A program made the translations under genes and the position numbers. From Candidatus Babeliales bacterium (GTDB taxonomy: Bacteria; Babelota; Babeliae; Babelales; JACPOV01), in contig DATALT010000002.1 in the NCBI GenBank assembly GCA_036260945.1, positions 496,001 through 560,000 of the forward strand: a stretch of 64,000 bases of DNA, given 5' to 3'. Below, one piece after another: positions 8,368 to 19,090 of the stretch; the first letter of the stretch is position 1; each line of letters opens with the position of its first letter. The notes under the pieces were generated by a model. It was not told where the DNA came from, did no database searches, and saw only the letters and a list, made by a program, of their open reading frames with translations.

Positions 8368-9228
8368 TTAATCAGCGGGTAAAAAACCTGCTTGGATCAG
8401 CGCACGTTTTAAACCTTTATAATCACCCTTCTGTAACCAATAGCCTTTTATCCCTAAAGCTTCTGCTGCATGAATATTTTCAATTTGATCATCAACAAAA
8501 AAGCATTCGCTTGGATTAAGTTGGTACATTTCAAGCACTTTTCTAAAAACAGCGCTATCTGGCTTCATTATTCCATAACTACCAGAAATGAAAATGTTGC
8601 CTGGATCAAAATGACGCAATCCTTTTCTTCCATGGGAAGAACGCATCAAAACGCTAAACGATATTGGATCCCAATTTGAGATAATCATATTGGTACACCC
8701 GTGTTTAGCACATGAAGCAACGAGTTCTATTCCGCCTGAAATTGGCTTTGTGTAACGTCCCAAAACTTGCGGATCAAATACAACTTTTACCATTTTTTCA
8801 AGCATAATCCGTTCATGGTCGCTTGAGAAATAATGCTGGCCGTCAAGGTCTTTAATTACCTGGAAAACCAACGAAACGATCTCTTGCCCAGTAATTTTTC
8901 CTTTAAGCCAATCCATCATAATAGGAGGCATAAGGCCGCCATCAGGCAAATAGGCAATAAATTGCTGTTCGCTTGCACGATGGTTCAAGCGATATAAAAT
9001 ATCTTCAAATAACAAATCTTTGATGTGGAAGGGACTTTTTTGGTCAAAAACTATGTATTTAGCATAATCGGTCCAACCAAGCTCATAATAGGAAATACCC
9101 AACATATCGGGCTTAAAAAGAACGCCCCCAATATCCCATAATACGGTTTTGGCCGCATCTGCTGCAAAAACGGAAAGCGTGAGCACTAAAAACAAGAAAT
9201 GTTTTCTAGCTGAATTTATCGTTGCCAT
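8368..9228 (-). CDS. exported HAD-like hydrolase
   Basis: 286 residues with a signal peptide (hydrophobic at about residues 10-24, ending A-D-A-A). HAD motifs follow in order: W-D-I-G-G-V-L-F (motif I, nucleophile Asp, with Gly in place of the second Asp as in the YihX/HAD-IA group), I-I-S-N-W-D (motif II), K-P-D-S (motif III Lys), and F-V-D-D-Q-x-E-N (motif IV). The enzyme should be a phosphatase-type hydrolase acting outside the cytoplasm. The next gene on the same strand is a paralogue without a signal peptide. Substrate unknown. Confidence 0.78.
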   Translation of the reverse strand: MATINSARKHFLFLVLTLSVFAADAAKTVLWDIGGVLFKPDMLGISYYELGWTDYAKYIVFDQKSPFHIKDLLFEDILYRLNHRASEQQFIAYLPDGGLMPPIMMDWLKGKITGQEIVSLVFQVIKDLDGQHYFSSDHERIMLEKMVKVVFDPQVLGRYTKPISGGIELVASCAKHGCTNMIISNWDPISFSVLMRSSHGRKGLRHFDPGNIFISGSYGIMKPDSAVFRKVLEMYQLNPSECFFVDDQIENIHAAEALGIKGYWLQKGDYKGLKRALIQAGFLPAD

Positions 9229-9301
9229 TTTCTTCCCTTCTGGTGAAGCTTTTTCTCAATTAAGCATACCAATAAGGCAAAAAAACACAATGTGGTAGCC
9301 C

Positions 9302-10069
9302 CTAGAGATAGCCATGACCTATTAGGACTTTCTTCAGTCGCTTATAATCGCCATCTCCAAGGCAATGCCCTTTAATGCCACTTTGTTCAGCTGCTGCAAT
9401 ATTTTCGGGCTGATCATCGACAAAAAAACATTTTTCCGGGGCAACATTGCATCGTTGGAGGATTGTCTCAAAAAACTTTTTATTGGGTTTTATTAAACCA
9501 CATTTGCCTGAAATAAAAATATCGTTCGGTTCAACCAATGAGAAAACCGATTTTCCGTGTGGAGAGCTATTCAAATGATCAAAAGAAAGCGAATCCCAAT
9601 TGGAAACGATACCGTTACGATTTCCGTTCGCGCGGCTCTCTTTTAAAAGTTGCGCGCCGTAACTAATTGGTTTGGTATACCGTGCAATAATCGTCGGATC
9701 GAAAACAACTTTTATAATTTTTAGAATCAAATCTCTTTCCCGTTTCGAATAGAAATAGTTTTTTCCATCTAGTTGCTCAATTAAATTATTGAGTAAAAAA
9801 ATCATTTCTGGGCCGTTAACTTCACCCTTCAGCCATGCCATCATCATGGGAGACATTTTAGAACCATCCGGCATTCGTGCAAGTTCCTCTTGCGTCTCTT
9901 TTGGGTTCAAACGAAAAAGAAGATCATCGAACAAAATACTTTTTAAGTGTTCTATACTTTTTCTATCCAACAGAAGATATTGCGCGCACGCAGACCAGCC
10001 AATTTCGTAAAACGAAAGACGCCAGGTATCAGATTTAAATAGAACGCCGCTCACATCCCACAATATCAT
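9302..10069 (-). CDS. cytoplasmic HAD-like hydrolase, paralogue
   Basis: 255 residues, starting directly at motif I (M-I-L-W-D-V-S-G-V-L-F), with I-V-S-N-W-D, K-P-N-K and F-V-D-D-Q-P-E-N-I following. Similarity to the gene at 8368 extends over the whole length (S-F-Y-E-I-G-W, R-Y-T-K-P-I-S, G-D-Y-K-R-L-K-K), but the signal peptide is absent. A GAGGG site precedes the ATG and the upstream frame is closed by a stop, so the lack of a leader looks genuine. One paralogue therefore appears exported and one cytoplasmic. Confidence 0.78.
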   Translation of the reverse strand: MILWDVSGVLFKSDTWRLSFYEIGWSACAQYLLLDRKSIEHLKSILFDDLLFRLNPKETQEELARMPDGSKMSPMMMAWLKGEVNGPEMIFLLNNLIEQLDGKNYFYSKRERDLILKIIKVVFDPTIIARYTKPISYGAQLLKESRANGNRNGIVSNWDSLSFDHLNSSPHGKSVFSLVEPNDIFISGKCGLIKPNKKFFETILQRCNVAPEKCFFVDDQPENIAAAEQSGIKGHCLGDGDYKRLKKVLIGHGYL

Positions 10070-10113
10070 AGTGCCCTCTTCATTTGGCTGAGTTATTCAT
10101 CAATAGTAACGTC

Positions 10114-11238
10114 CTATACACTTTTTTGCCACATCCCATTGAATGTTTGCTCAAGCACACCAGCAAGTTGCAAATCAAAAATCGCAGCCTGGCAGGTCGA
10201 CAAATCGCTGTTGAGCTGCTCCACTAATTGATCCAGCGAAAGTGGCCGTGAACATGCTTGAACTATTTGCTGCGCAAGAGGAAGTGAAAAATTTATCGTA
10301 ATTTGTTCAGCGCTCCGAGAAATCTTTTCTTTTTCACCAGTAGCGAAAATTTTTCCTGCGGGCACCAGATTAAATTCTGCCAAAATATCGTGCGCAGTAT
10401 GTACCAATTTTGCACCCTGTTGTATCAAGCTGTGGCATCCTGCGCTCAATGAATCACTGATTGGACCAGGAACTGCAAAAACTTCTCTTCCTTGTTCAAG
10501 TGCAAACAGTGCTGTAATTTTGGCACCACTTTCTTGAGCCGCTTGAACAACCAAGCAACCACGCGAAAGCCCAGCTATAATTCTATTTCGTGCGGGAAAG
10601 TTTCCAGGAGCCGGCGTTGTCTCTAATGCAAATGAACTTATCAGCGTACCACCATTATCCAAAACAGATTGAAACAATCGTTGGTTAGTAGCTGGATACC
10701 ATTTGAGCAATCCAGAGCCCAAAACAACAATTGTTCTACCGCCAGCTTTTATAGTAGCTCTATGCGCCATCGCATCGGCTCCAAGTGCTCCGCCGCTCAC
10801 GATCGCAAAATTGTGCGCGACAAGTGGGGGGACAAATTGTTCAATCGCGTATTGCCCATAGTTATTTGCATCACGCGAACCCACAACTGCCAAAGCATCT
10901 TCCTGCACAAGTGGCCCTTTATAATAAAGAACAATCGGCGGTAAGTGAATTTCTTTTAAGAGTGCTGGATAGTTTTGATCGAAAAGCGTTACAAAAGAGA
11001 TACTATTTTTTTTTAAGAGCTCAAGCTCTCTTTCAAGAACTGATCGCTGCGCGAGCCCCGAAACAATCAGCTCAGAAGTTTGTTCCGAAAAACCGAACGA
11101 CATTAATTCTTTTATTTTCAGATTATATAAAAGAAGAAAATTATCGCCCAACTCATCGTGCAATCGCTTACACAAACCTGGCCCTACTCCTTTTACAAGC
11201 GAAAGATGTAGAGCCAATTGTGCAATAGTTTCTTTCAT
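10114..11238 (-). CDS. dprA: DNA processing protein DprA
   Basis: 374 residues. N-terminal helix-hairpin region (L-V-K-G-V-G-P-G-L), then the DprA Rossmann core with V-V-G-S-R-D-A, I-V-S-G-G-A-L-G-A-D-A-M-A-H and V-L-G-S-G-L, R-N-R-I-I-A-G-L-S, and the C-terminal winged-helix region. DprA loads RecA on incoming single-stranded DNA in natural transformation, so this keeps open that the organism takes up DNA. It lies 5 bases downstream of gyrA. Confidence 0.95.
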   Translation of the reverse strand: MKETIAQLALHLSLVKGVGPGLCKRLHDELGDNFLLLYNLKIKELMSFGFSEQTSELIVSGLAQRSVLERELELLKKNSISFVTLFDQNYPALLKEIHLPPIVLYYKGPLVQEDALAVVGSRDANNYGQYAIEQFVPPLVAHNFAIVSGGALGADAMAHRATIKAGGRTIVVLGSGLLKWYPATNQRLFQSVLDNGGTLISSFALETTPAPGNFPARNRIIAGLSRGCLVVQAAQESGAKITALFALEQGREVFAVPGPISDSLSAGCHSLIQQGAKLVHTAHDILAEFNLVPAGKIFATGEKEKISRSAEQITINFSLPLAQQIVQACSRPLSLDQLVEQLNSDLSTCQAAIFDLQLAGVLEQTFNGMWQKSV

Positions 11239-11243
11239 GCCGA

Positions 11244-13874
11244 TTACGAATCAATACCCTCATCACTTGATTGCTGATCAAAATTAAGTGCTTTAAAAAT
11301 GTCTTGTGAGGAAGTATTAACATCCATATCAAAAATACTTACTTGATGATCCACTTCAAACGCATCGGTTTTAATTTCTGCAGGAGCAGAACCACTGGTT
11401 GGTTCATTTTCAATTGTTTCATCGTTAGCTTCTTCAAAAGCAACTAAATGCGCAAGTCGTTGTTCTTCATCCATTCGAATCAAACGAACACCTTTAGCTT
11501 GTCTTCCCATTGTGCGAATTTCTGTCGGTGAAAGTCGAATCATTTTTCCGGTCGTATCGATAAGAAGAACGTTCGATTCATCAGTAACCGCGCATAGCCC
11601 TATAACTTCTCCATTACGCGTATCGGTCGGAATCGTTCGAACACCATAACCACCACGATGCGCAACGCGGAAATCTTCAGCTTTTACACGTTTTCCATAC
11701 CCGCGAGATGTCGCGAATAAAATATCACGATCGTCAGCTATAACTTCCATACCCACAACGCGATCTCCACCACGCAAACGAATTCCCATAACGCCCGATG
11801 CTTGGCGGCCCATTTGACGCACTTCAGTTTCTTTAAAGCGAATACCTTGGCCTTTTGCCGTGGCTATAACGATCGAATCGTTGCCGGAGCTTAATGCGCA
11901 GAATACTAATTCATCGCCATCGCGCAAGCTGACTGCGCGAATTCCTGAGCTGCGAATATTTGAAAATTCACCAGCGTCGGTACGTTTAATGATGCCATTT
12001 TTGGTCAGCATCACGAGCGATTTACCTTCCATCTCCCGAATGCACAGAAGTTTAACCACGTGCTCATTAGGATTTAATTGCAGCAAGTTAACAATTGCGC
12101 GTCCTTTGGATGTTCGAGAACCTTCAGGCGCTTCAAAAACGTTCATGCTGTATACGCGTCCTAAATTCGTGAAGAACATTAATTCATCATGCGTTTTAGC
12201 TACAAAAACATCTTTTACAAAATCACCCGACTCTTCAAGCGGCGCCATGCCCATTTTTCCTTTTCCGCCCCGATGCTGAACACCGTAAGTAGAAAGTGGA
12301 ACGCGCTTGAGATACCCGCGATCGGTAAGGGTCACCACCGTCTCTTCATCAGGAATAAGATCCGCTTCAGTGAGAATATCGATCGGACCTTCAATTTTTG
12401 TTCTGCGAGGATCAGCGTAATCGGTTTTAATAGTGACTAATTCTTTTTCGATCTCTTTTTTCAAAATTGTTTTATCGGCCAAAATCAATTTGAGGCCGTT
12501 GATAATTTTTTTGAGATCTTCCATTTCCGCAAATATTTTTTCTTGCTCAAGCCCTGTTAAACGCTGCAAGCGCATTTCAAGAACCGCTTTCCCTTGTTCT
12601 TGAGTGAGTAAAAAGCGCTGATTTAATTTCGCAATCGCTTCCTCGGGCGTAGATGAAGCTTTTATAAGCGCTACCACTTCATCAATATTATTGAGAACGA
12701 TAATGAAACCAGCAAGAAGATGTTCGCGCGCTTGCGCTCTGCCAAGATCGTAAACAGTTCGTTTATAAATCACTTCTTGGCGATGCAAAAGAAACTCACG
12801 AATCAGATCGCGTAAGCTGAAAATCAATGGACGATTTTCAAGTAATCCAAGCATCAAAATAGAAACGCTTGTTTCTAGCTGAGTGAATTTATACAGCTGA
12901 TTGAGCACCACGGTCGGAATCTCGCCCCGTTTGAGTTCAATCACAACGCGCATACCTTTTTTATCAGATTCATCGCGAATATTGGAAATGCCGTCGATAA
13001 TTTTATCTTTAACCAAATCTGCAATTTTTATAATCAATTCAGCTTTGTTTACTTGATACGGAAGTTCGTTAATAACAAGCGCACTTCCTTTTTTAGTTTC
13101 TTCAATTTCGACAACGCCGCGTAAAATTAAATTGCCACGCCCTGTTTTATAAGCGCGTACAATGCCGGCACGGCCGCAAATAATGCCGCCTGTTGGAAAA
13201 TCGGGAGCAGGAATTTTTTCAAAGAGTTCTTCATCGGTCATCGACTCATTTGCCAAATACGCTAAGCATGCATCTATTACTTCGCCCAAATTGTGTGGTG
13301 GAATTGCGGTCGCCATACCCACGGCAATGCCCGAAGTTCCATTAATTAGTAAGTTGGGTAACTTGCTTGGGAGAACAACCGGCTCAACGGTGGATTCATC
13401 AAAGTTTGGAACAAAATGGACCGTCTCTTTATCGAGATCCGCCAAAATTTCCTGAGAAATTTTTTCCATGCGTACTTCTGTGTAACGCATCGCTGCCGCA
13501 TTATCACCGTCTACCGATCCCCAGTTTCCTTGGCCATCTAAAAGTGGATATCGTTTTGAAAATTCTTGAACCATACCTACCATGGTATTATAAACAGCTT
13601 GATCACCATGGGGATGGTACTTACCCAGTACTTCACCGACGATACGAACAGATTTGTGATACGGTTTATTATAATGAAAACCAAGCTGATTCATGGTATA
13701 AAGCACGCGGCGATGCACCGGCTTCAATCCATCACGCACATCGGGAATTGCACGACTAACGACGACCGACATCGCATAATCAAGAAACGAACTTTTGAGC
13801 TCATCCTCAATCAAAACTGGCTTAAGTTTGCCGGTAAGATTTTCGTTTTGAGCATCATGAGTTGAAGATGACAT
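11244..13874 (-). CDS. gyrA: DNA gyrase subunit A
   Basis: 876 residues. The N-terminal breakage-reunion domain has [18 protein letters not shown] and the catalytic tyrosine in A-A-M-R-Y-T-E. The C-terminal beta-pinwheel contains the GyrA box H-R-G-G-K-G, which separates gyrase from topoisomerase IV. The tail is acidic, as in many GyrA proteins. gyrB is not in the window. Confidence 0.97.
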   Translation of the reverse strand: MSSSTHDAQNENLTGKLKPVLIEDELKSSFLDYAMSVVVSRAIPDVRDGLKPVHRRVLYTMNQLGFHYNKPYHKSVRIVGEVLGKYHPHGDQAVYNTMVGMVQEFSKRYPLLDGQGNWGSVDGDNAAAMRYTEVRMEKISQEILADLDKETVHFVPNFDESTVEPVVLPSKLPNLLINGTSGIAVGMATAIPPHNLGEVIDACLAYLANESMTDEELFEKIPAPDFPTGGIICGRAGIVRAYKTGRGNLILRGVVEIEETKKGSALVINELPYQVNKAELIIKIADLVKDKIIDGISNIRDESDKKGMRVVIELKRGEIPTVVLNQLYKFTQLETSVSILMLGLLENRPLIFSLRDLIREFLLHRQEVIYKRTVYDLGRAQAREHLLAGFIIVLNNIDEVVALIKASSTPEEAIAKLNQRFLLTQEQGKAVLEMRLQRLTGLEQEKIFAEMEDLKKIINGLKLILADKTILKKEIEKELVTIKTDYADPRRTKIEGPIDILTEADLIPDEETVVTLTDRGYLKRVPLSTYGVQHRGGKGKMGMAPLEESGDFVKDVFVAKTHDELMFFTNLGRVYSMNVFEAPEGSRTSKGRAIVNLLQLNPNEHVVKLLCIREMEGKSLVMLTKNGIIKRTDAGEFSNIRSSGIRAVSLRDGDELVFCALSSGNDSIVIATAKGQGIRFKETEVRQMGRQASGVMGIRLRGGDRVVGMEVIADDRDILFATSRGYGKRVKAEDFRVAHRGGYGVRTIPTDTRNGEVIGLCAVTDESNVLLIDTTGKMIRLSPTEIRTMGRQAKGVRLIRMDEEQRLAHLVAFEEANDETIENEPTSGSAPAEIKTDAFEVDHQVSIFDMDVNTSSQDIFKALNFDQQSSDEGIDS

Positions 13875-14074
13875 ACCATGACCTTTCTAAATACCGCACT
13901 AATTTCTTTTGATTGAGAAGTTATTGAATGTTTTGCGTTAATGCAAGATTATATACTTTAATAATATCCTGAATTTCAAAAGGAGACAAGTTCAAAGAGG
14001 TTGATAAAATAGAGTTAACTGTGCAAAAATAAATCGTTTTGAAAACACCTAAAACCTACCTGAGGAGGATTCTT

Positions 14075-14539
14075 ATGAAACCATTCTTCTCTAATCCCAT
14101 TTTTTTTGTGTTCACCGTTCTTATGGGAACCTCACCTGTTGTAAACGCAATGAATCCGTTCTTTAAACCCCATCAGTATCCAAAACAAAAAACTAGCAAG
14201 CCTGAGAAAATCTTTATTGAATTAACAGATTTCACGAATAACAACTATTTCCTTCATAAAGGTTGGTATGACGTTGAAGATTTACGGTATGATCTATCTA
14301 AAGAGGCTATTGAAAGAGCCAGTCTGTTTTTTAGAGAGTTCATGGCAATTTCTATGGCTCATAAATGCTCTGCTTCAATTATAGCATTCCAAAAGCTTGG
14401 AATAAATAAAATTAACAATTTTGAACAAGCACAAAAACTAAAAAACATCGTTTATGAATTAACCGCTTCTGCCTGCTGCATGCCGCTCGATAGCGCTAGC
14501 CAGGAATTTGCTCTTCGCAAGAAAGCTGGCATCGAATAA
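14075..14539 (+). CDS. small exported protein of unknown function
   Basis: 154 residues from the ATG at 14075, chosen because GAGGAGG lies 6 bases before it; a longer frame from 14039 would include this site. Signal peptide at residues 1-25 (hydrophobic F-F-V-F-T-V-L-M-G, cut near V-N-A). The mature part is basic then helical, with two adjacent cysteines near the C-terminus. Not recognised as any family. Transcribed divergently from gyrA. Confidence 0.6.
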   Translation: MKPFFSNPIFFVFTVLMGTSPVVNAMNPFFKPHQYPKQKTSKPEKIFIELTDFTNNNYFLHKGWYDVEDLRYDLSKEAIERASLFFREFMAISMAHKCSASIIAFQKLGINKINNFEQAQKLKNIVYELTASACCMPLDSASQEFALRKKAGIE

Positions 14540-14643
14540 CGATCGCGCTTTTATCTACGGATGTTAGAAATTTACAAATTCGGCGTGTTCAAGTAAACTG
14601 CAAGCATGCAACTAACATTTCTCAATCTTTCATCTTGAATATC

Positions 14644-16473
14644 ATGGATATCAAAAAAATTAAATTACAAGATTTTACGCCAGACCGTATTCGCAATTTC
14701 TCCATCATAGCTCATATTGATCACGGAAAATCATCACTTTCCGATCGTTTACTGGAAACTACCGGCACCCTATCAAACCTGAAGCACCACGAACAATTTC
14801 TTGATAAGCTTCAGGTTGAAAAAGAGCGAGGCATAACCGTTAAAGCGCAAACCGCTTCAATGTTTCATACTTATAAAGGCAAAACGTATCTTTTGAATTT
14901 AATTGATACCCCTGGCCACGTGGACTTCAGCTATGAAGTTTCGCGCTCTCTCTATGCCTGCCAAGGCGCGCTGTTGCTCGTTGATGCTTCACAAGGCGTT
15001 GAAGCACAAACTATTGCCAACTTTTATTTGGCTTTCGAACAAGGCCTTTCGATTATTCCCGCAATTAATAAAGTAGACCTTGCCACGGCAGATTTGCCAC
15101 GAGTTCTTGGCGAAATGAAAAAAATGTTCGATTTTGATGAACATGAGGTCATCGGGACATCTGCAAAATCTGGGATTGGGATTCAGCAAATACTAGATGC
15201 AGTAATTGAACGCATTCCGGCACCAGAAAGTGCGCTCGATAAACCGCTGAAAGCACTTCTTTTTGATTCATGGTTTGATGAATACAAAGGGGTTGTTTGT
15301 CTTTTAGCTATTAAAGATGGAAAAATAAGCAAAGGCGATATTATAGAGCTTGCACACTCAAACGTGCAATACGAAGTTCTTGAACTCGGGTTAATGTATC
15401 CAGATCAAACTCCCATGGATTCGCTCTATGCGGGCCAAGTAGGTTATTTAATTTCCGGTATGAAAACGGTTAAAGAAGCGCGGATCGGGGATACGATTTA
15501 TCAAGCGCGCAAAGAAGTCGTACCTTTTCCCGGATTCAAACCTGCAAAACCAATGGTGTTTGCCGGTATTTATCCGGTCGATAATACCGAATTTGAATTA
15601 TTGCGAACCGCAATTGAAAAATTAACACTCAACGATGCAAGCGTAACGGTAGAGAAAAAAACATCGGTCGCTTTAGGGCTCGGATTTAAATGTGGTTTTC
15701 TTGGATTACTTCATATGGATGTTTTCAAGCAACGGCTCGAGCAAGAATACGATATAACCGCAATCGTTACGGCACCAAGCGTTCTTTACAAAATTCGCAA
15801 ATCGCATACAAATGAAATTGTAAACATAGAAAGCCCTGCCGACTTTCCGGATCCTAGCCAGATTGAAGAAGTTATGGAGCCGGTAATTAATGCAACAATT
15901 ATTGTTCCAAAAGAATATTTGGGCGGTATTATCAAACTCTGCCAAGATAAAAGAGGTGTACAAAAAGAGCTTTCTTATTTGAGCGAAGATCGCGTGATCA
16001 TGCATTATACCCTTCCCCTCAATGAAGTGGCCACCGATTTTTACGATCAACTTAAATCTATAAGTTCAGGATACGCGAGCTTCGATTATGAAGAAGCTGG
16101 GTTCCAACCGGGAGATTTGGTTAAGATGGATGTGCTTTTAAATGGTAAGCCGGTTGACGCACTCTCAACGATTGTTCATAACGATAAAGCGTACCAAGAA
16201 GGAAAAGATCTGGTGGCTCGTCTTAAAGAAGTAATTAAGCGTCAGCTTTTTGAGGTAGCCATTCAAGCTGCTATTGGCGCAAAAATTATCGCGAGAGAAT
16301 CAATTTCTGCATTGCGCAAAAACGTTACCGCAAAATGTTATGGCGGCGATATTTCACGAAAACGTAAGCTGCTTGAAAAGCAAAAAGAAGGTAAAAAGAA
16401 AATGAAGCAAGTGGGTAGCGTTGAGGTGCCTCATGAAGCGTTCCTTGCTATCTTAAAAAAATCGGATTCGTAA
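14644..16473 (+). CDS. lepA: elongation factor 4 (LepA)
   Basis: About 609 residues. GTPase motifs A-H-I-D-H-G-K-S-S, D-T-P-G-H-V-D-F and N-K-V-D are intact, followed by the beta-barrel and EF-G-like domains and the LepA-specific C-terminal region (R-K-N-V-T-A-K-C-Y-G-G-D-I-S-R-K-R-K-L-L-E-K-Q-K-E-G). LepA is a ribosomal GTPase that back-translocates or remodels ribosomes. The ATG at 14644 is preferred; a TTG at 14635 is also in frame, and neither has an obvious Shine-Dalgarno sequence. Confidence 0.97.
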   Translation: MDIKKIKLQDFTPDRIRNFSIIAHIDHGKSSLSDRLLETTGTLSNLKHHEQFLDKLQVEKERGITVKAQTASMFHTYKGKTYLLNLIDTPGHVDFSYEVSRSLYACQGALLLVDASQGVEAQTIANFYLAFEQGLSIIPAINKVDLATADLPRVLGEMKKMFDFDEHEVIGTSAKSGIGIQQILDAVIERIPAPESALDKPLKALLFDSWFDEYKGVVCLLAIKDGKISKGDIIELAHSNVQYEVLELGLMYPDQTPMDSLYAGQVGYLISGMKTVKEARIGDTIYQARKEVVPFPGFKPAKPMVFAGIYPVDNTEFELLRTAIEKLTLNDASVTVEKKTSVALGLGFKCGFLGLLHMDVFKQRLEQEYDITAIVTAPSVLYKIRKSHTNEIVNIESPADFPDPSQIEEVMEPVINATIIVPKEYLGGIIKLCQDKRGVQKELSYLSEDRVIMHYTLPLNEVATDFYDQLKSISSGYASFDYEEAGFQPGDLVKMDVLLNGKPVDALSTIVHNDKAYQEGKDLVARLKEVIKRQLFEVAIQAAIGAKIIARESISALRKNVTAKCYGGDISRKRKLLEKQKEGKKKMKQVGSVEVPHEAFLAILKKSDS

Positions 16474-16489
16474 AAAAAAGGAATACGGA

Positions 16490-17584
16490 ATGAAAACGGA
16501 GATGCCGCTCGTTGAAGGAAATGAAGCGAATATAGTTTCCGGCAATTTTTTCATTTTCTACGCATTTGATGTGGGAGATGACATTGCGCTCAACAAAGTT
16601 GAAGCAAGCAATGAACTCTTAATTAAACAACATACGCTTTCAAAATATTTTAAAAATTATCATATCCCATTAGCAGTCGATCTTCCCCAAGCTTCTGCCA
16701 ATTCCAAATGCATCAAAGCGACGCTGCATAGCTTTGGCGTTATTTCACTCGTTTACAAAGTGCCTTTTAAAGATACGCTCGAGACGATGAAAAAAACGCT
16801 CAATACTCTCGATGCAGAATTTCGCGAGCAAAGTATTGCCGATGCACATGCTATATTTAGCAAAATAAAAAACTATATTAAGCAAGCTCGATTTTTTCAT
16901 TTACGGAATTCGTACGTTGTTATACAAGTTGATCAGGATCCGCAACTGAGCGTTGTCGATCTCAAGCAAAATCATGGTAGTACAATCGTTTCGCTGCTGC
17001 AATTTGAAACCGAAAGCCTTTCAGAATATCAAAAAGATGCCATTATGGAATCGGCCACCGGTTACTATCGCGGCGATTTAATTATTATCGATACTGCCGC
17101 AGCATTTGTTTACGACGAAGATTATGTAGAAATTCTAGATCTCTTTGAGTTTGCAAATATTCAGCAATTAGAACTGCATTATTACGACCGCATTCTTGAT
17201 CAGCAACTCAATGTGGTTTATCAGCAAGAAGCATGGTCGCTTCCGATTACTGCTTACATTCCGTTTATTAGTTCACTCGCCAAAGATCCAATTAGCAATC
17301 TCGATCGGCTGAAAGTAGAAATTTCGGTTATTATTGAGCGCATAGAAAGTAGCGTGAAAACGGCGGGCGATGTATACGTTGCTGAAACCTATACGCTGCT
17401 TGTTGAAAAACTCGATTTAAAAAGCTGGAAAGATTCGCTCAATACCAAACTCGATATTATTAAAGATGTACTTTCAGTTTATCAAAGCAAAATCGATACA
17501 ACGCGCGAAGATCTACTTTCAGTACTCGTCATTGTATTAATTTTTATTGAGCTCGTAGTCGGTATTTTGAGTTATTTAAAATAA
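16490..17584 (+). CDS. DUF155 (RMND1/Sif2-like) membrane protein
   Basis: 364 residues. The N-terminal F-Y-A-F-D-V-G-D-D segment, the long middle region with L-H-Y-Y-D-R-I-L-D, the amphipathic helix D-S-L-N-T-K-L-D-I-I-K-D-V-L-S-V-Y-Q and the single C-terminal transmembrane helix (about residues 341-361) match the DUF155/RMD1-YagE layout known from mitochondrial RMND1 and bacterial YagE. The protein would be tail-anchored with its bulk in the cytoplasm. Biochemical role unknown; mitochondrial members affect translation. It follows lepA by 17 bases and may share its transcript. Confidence 0.7.
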   Translation: MKTEMPLVEGNEANIVSGNFFIFYAFDVGDDIALNKVEASNELLIKQHTLSKYFKNYHIPLAVDLPQASANSKCIKATLHSFGVISLVYKVPFKDTLETMKKTLNTLDAEFREQSIADAHAIFSKIKNYIKQARFFHLRNSYVVIQVDQDPQLSVVDLKQNHGSTIVSLLQFETESLSEYQKDAIMESATGYYRGDLIIIDTAAAFVYDEDYVEILDLFEFANIQQLELHYYDRILDQQLNVVYQQEAWSLPITAYIPFISSLAKDPISNLDRLKVEISVIIERIESSVKTAGDVYVAETYTLLVEKLDLKSWKDSLNTKLDIIKDVLSVYQSKIDTTREDLLSVLVIVLIFIELVVGILSYLK

Positions 17585-17594
17585 ATTAGCAAAT

Positions 17595-19082
17595 TTAATC
17601 TTGTTCAAATTCGACAGTCTTAAGAGACTTTGGACCTCGGACATTGACTAAATCAGCATAAAGCAGAGTTTGCTTTATCTTCAGTCTTATTTCAGCATCG
17701 CCCATTTGATCTATTTCTTCCTTTGAAAATTTTTCTACGAGAGGATATAAATCACGTTTAGGCTTTCTTATCAGTTTACTTAGATATTGATTTGAGTGGT
17801 TAGCTGGCAAATAAACATTTTCTGAGTTTTTTTGTATTTCTTTATACTTATTTATCCACAAGCCTAAAAAGGCGAGCGGTCGTTCGACCTGCCTTTGAAC
17901 CATCTCTAGCTCTATTTTTTTTTGTTGCCACGAATGAATGTATTGAGGTGCATGCCCTATCATATTCATTTGCTCTGTTGCCCAATTTTTTCCCTTTGGG
18001 TCTTGATATTTATCTGGATGCCAAATCTTGGCGTTAGCTTTTTTGAGTTCGTTTGCTTTTTTTTCCAGCATTTCTTTCGGTTCATTACCATTAACACCTA
18101 AAAAAATGCAACATTTTTCCAATTCTAAAGGGTCCACAGCATCAAACCTTGCCTTTGCTCTTTGTAATTCATCAGCATAATAACTTTGAAATAGTTCTAG
18201 GTTAGAAACGATGCTATTAAGATGTTTCTTCTTATTTTTATACAAACGCTCTCTTTCATCCGATAATGAATAGTACGGCGTCTCGAAAACAAAAGGTTTT
18301 AAAATGACGGGTTTTCTAAATTCGATTTTACTGAAAGCCTCCGCGTTAGAAACCGTTTCGGACCATTCATTTAGAAGGTTCCCAGCTTTATCATTCCACT
18401 CTTTGCCCACAAGAGGCTTAGAAATCTGAGCAAGCACAATTTGCTTAATTTCTTGTTCTAATAGTTGTAACGATTTTCGCTTTTCTTTAGGCTGCAATTT
18501 CGGGTTTTGGATAATTTCTTGTACTGCATCCTGTACTTGCTTGGTATTTGCTAAATTATTGTAAGCCCTTCTGAATTCTTCCTGGTCAACGACTTTGGGC
18601 CAAGAGGTAAGGAGCGTGACGTATAAAGTAGCTAAAATGGTTACCGAGTTCATTGCGTTTGATTTGAATAATTCAGACACAATCGGTTTTATTTCGGGAT
18701 CGCTAGCAAGAAAAAGTGTGTCTTTTTTATTTGCGATGTTTTCTGTTATTGCATGAATAATAGAGTCTTGACTCCCGTCAACTTTTGAAAAATCAATGTC
18801 CTCAATCAATTTAACTAAAAATTCCGATCCAGGCCCAGCGTTTGCAGATTTGTTAGAAATATTTTTAAAAAGCTGAGCATAGAGTTCATTTTCTCGTGGC
18901 GTCAAGTCAAGCTGAACAAACCACATTGCTTGTTGCTTCTTTTTTAATAATTTGGCTTGTCTTAATTGCTCTTGATAACCATTAGTAACAATTCTATTAT
19001 ATATTCCCTTGAGATTAATCGCATAAGCCGAAATAGCAAACAATTGAAGAATTAAAAAAAATCCCACCCTAAAAATAATCAT
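17595..19082 (-). CDS. exported protein with J-domain-like segment
   Basis: 495 residues with an N-terminal signal peptide (hydrophobic residues 4-21, A-I-S-A-Y-A). Most of it is helical and not recognised. At residues 318-385 there is a divergent J-domain-like stretch: L-G-V-N-G, a helix rich in Lys, H-P-D-K-Y with the HPD tripeptide at 355-357, then W-A-T-E-Q-M-N-M-I. HPD is what lets J proteins stimulate Hsp70. Hsp70 itself is cytoplasmic, so an exported J protein might act elsewhere, possibly on a host chaperone; that is speculation. It is the gene downstream of grpE, 8 bases away, so it shares transcription with a true Hsp70 co-factor. Confidence 0.6.
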   Translation of the reverse strand: MIIFRVGFFLILQLFAISAYAINLKGIYNRIVTNGYQEQLRQAKLLKKKQQAMWFVQLDLTPRENELYAQLFKNISNKSANAGPGSEFLVKLIEDIDFSKVDGSQDSIIHAITENIANKKDTLFLASDPEIKPIVSELFKSNAMNSVTILATLYVTLLTSWPKVVDQEEFRRAYNNLANTKQVQDAVQEIIQNPKLQPKEKRKSLQLLEQEIKQIVLAQISKPLVGKEWNDKAGNLLNEWSETVSNAEAFSKIEFRKPVILKPFVFETPYYSLSDERERLYKNKKKHLNSIVSNLELFQSYYADELQRAKARFDAVDPLELEKCCIFLGVNGNEPKEMLEKKANELKKANAKIWHPDKYQDPKGKNWATEQMNMIGHAPQYIHSWQQKKIELEMVQRQVERPLAFLGLWINKYKEIQKNSENVYLPANHSNQYLSKLIRKPKRDLYPLVEKFSKEEIDQMGDAEIRLKIKQTLLYADLVNVRGPKSLKTVEFEQD

Positions 19083-19090
19083 CTGTATCC

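Noticed and set aside
17852-17860. TTATCCACA, a perfect DnaA box
   Set aside because: Single copy inside a coding gene, with no cluster, AT-rich unwinding element or dnaA nearby.
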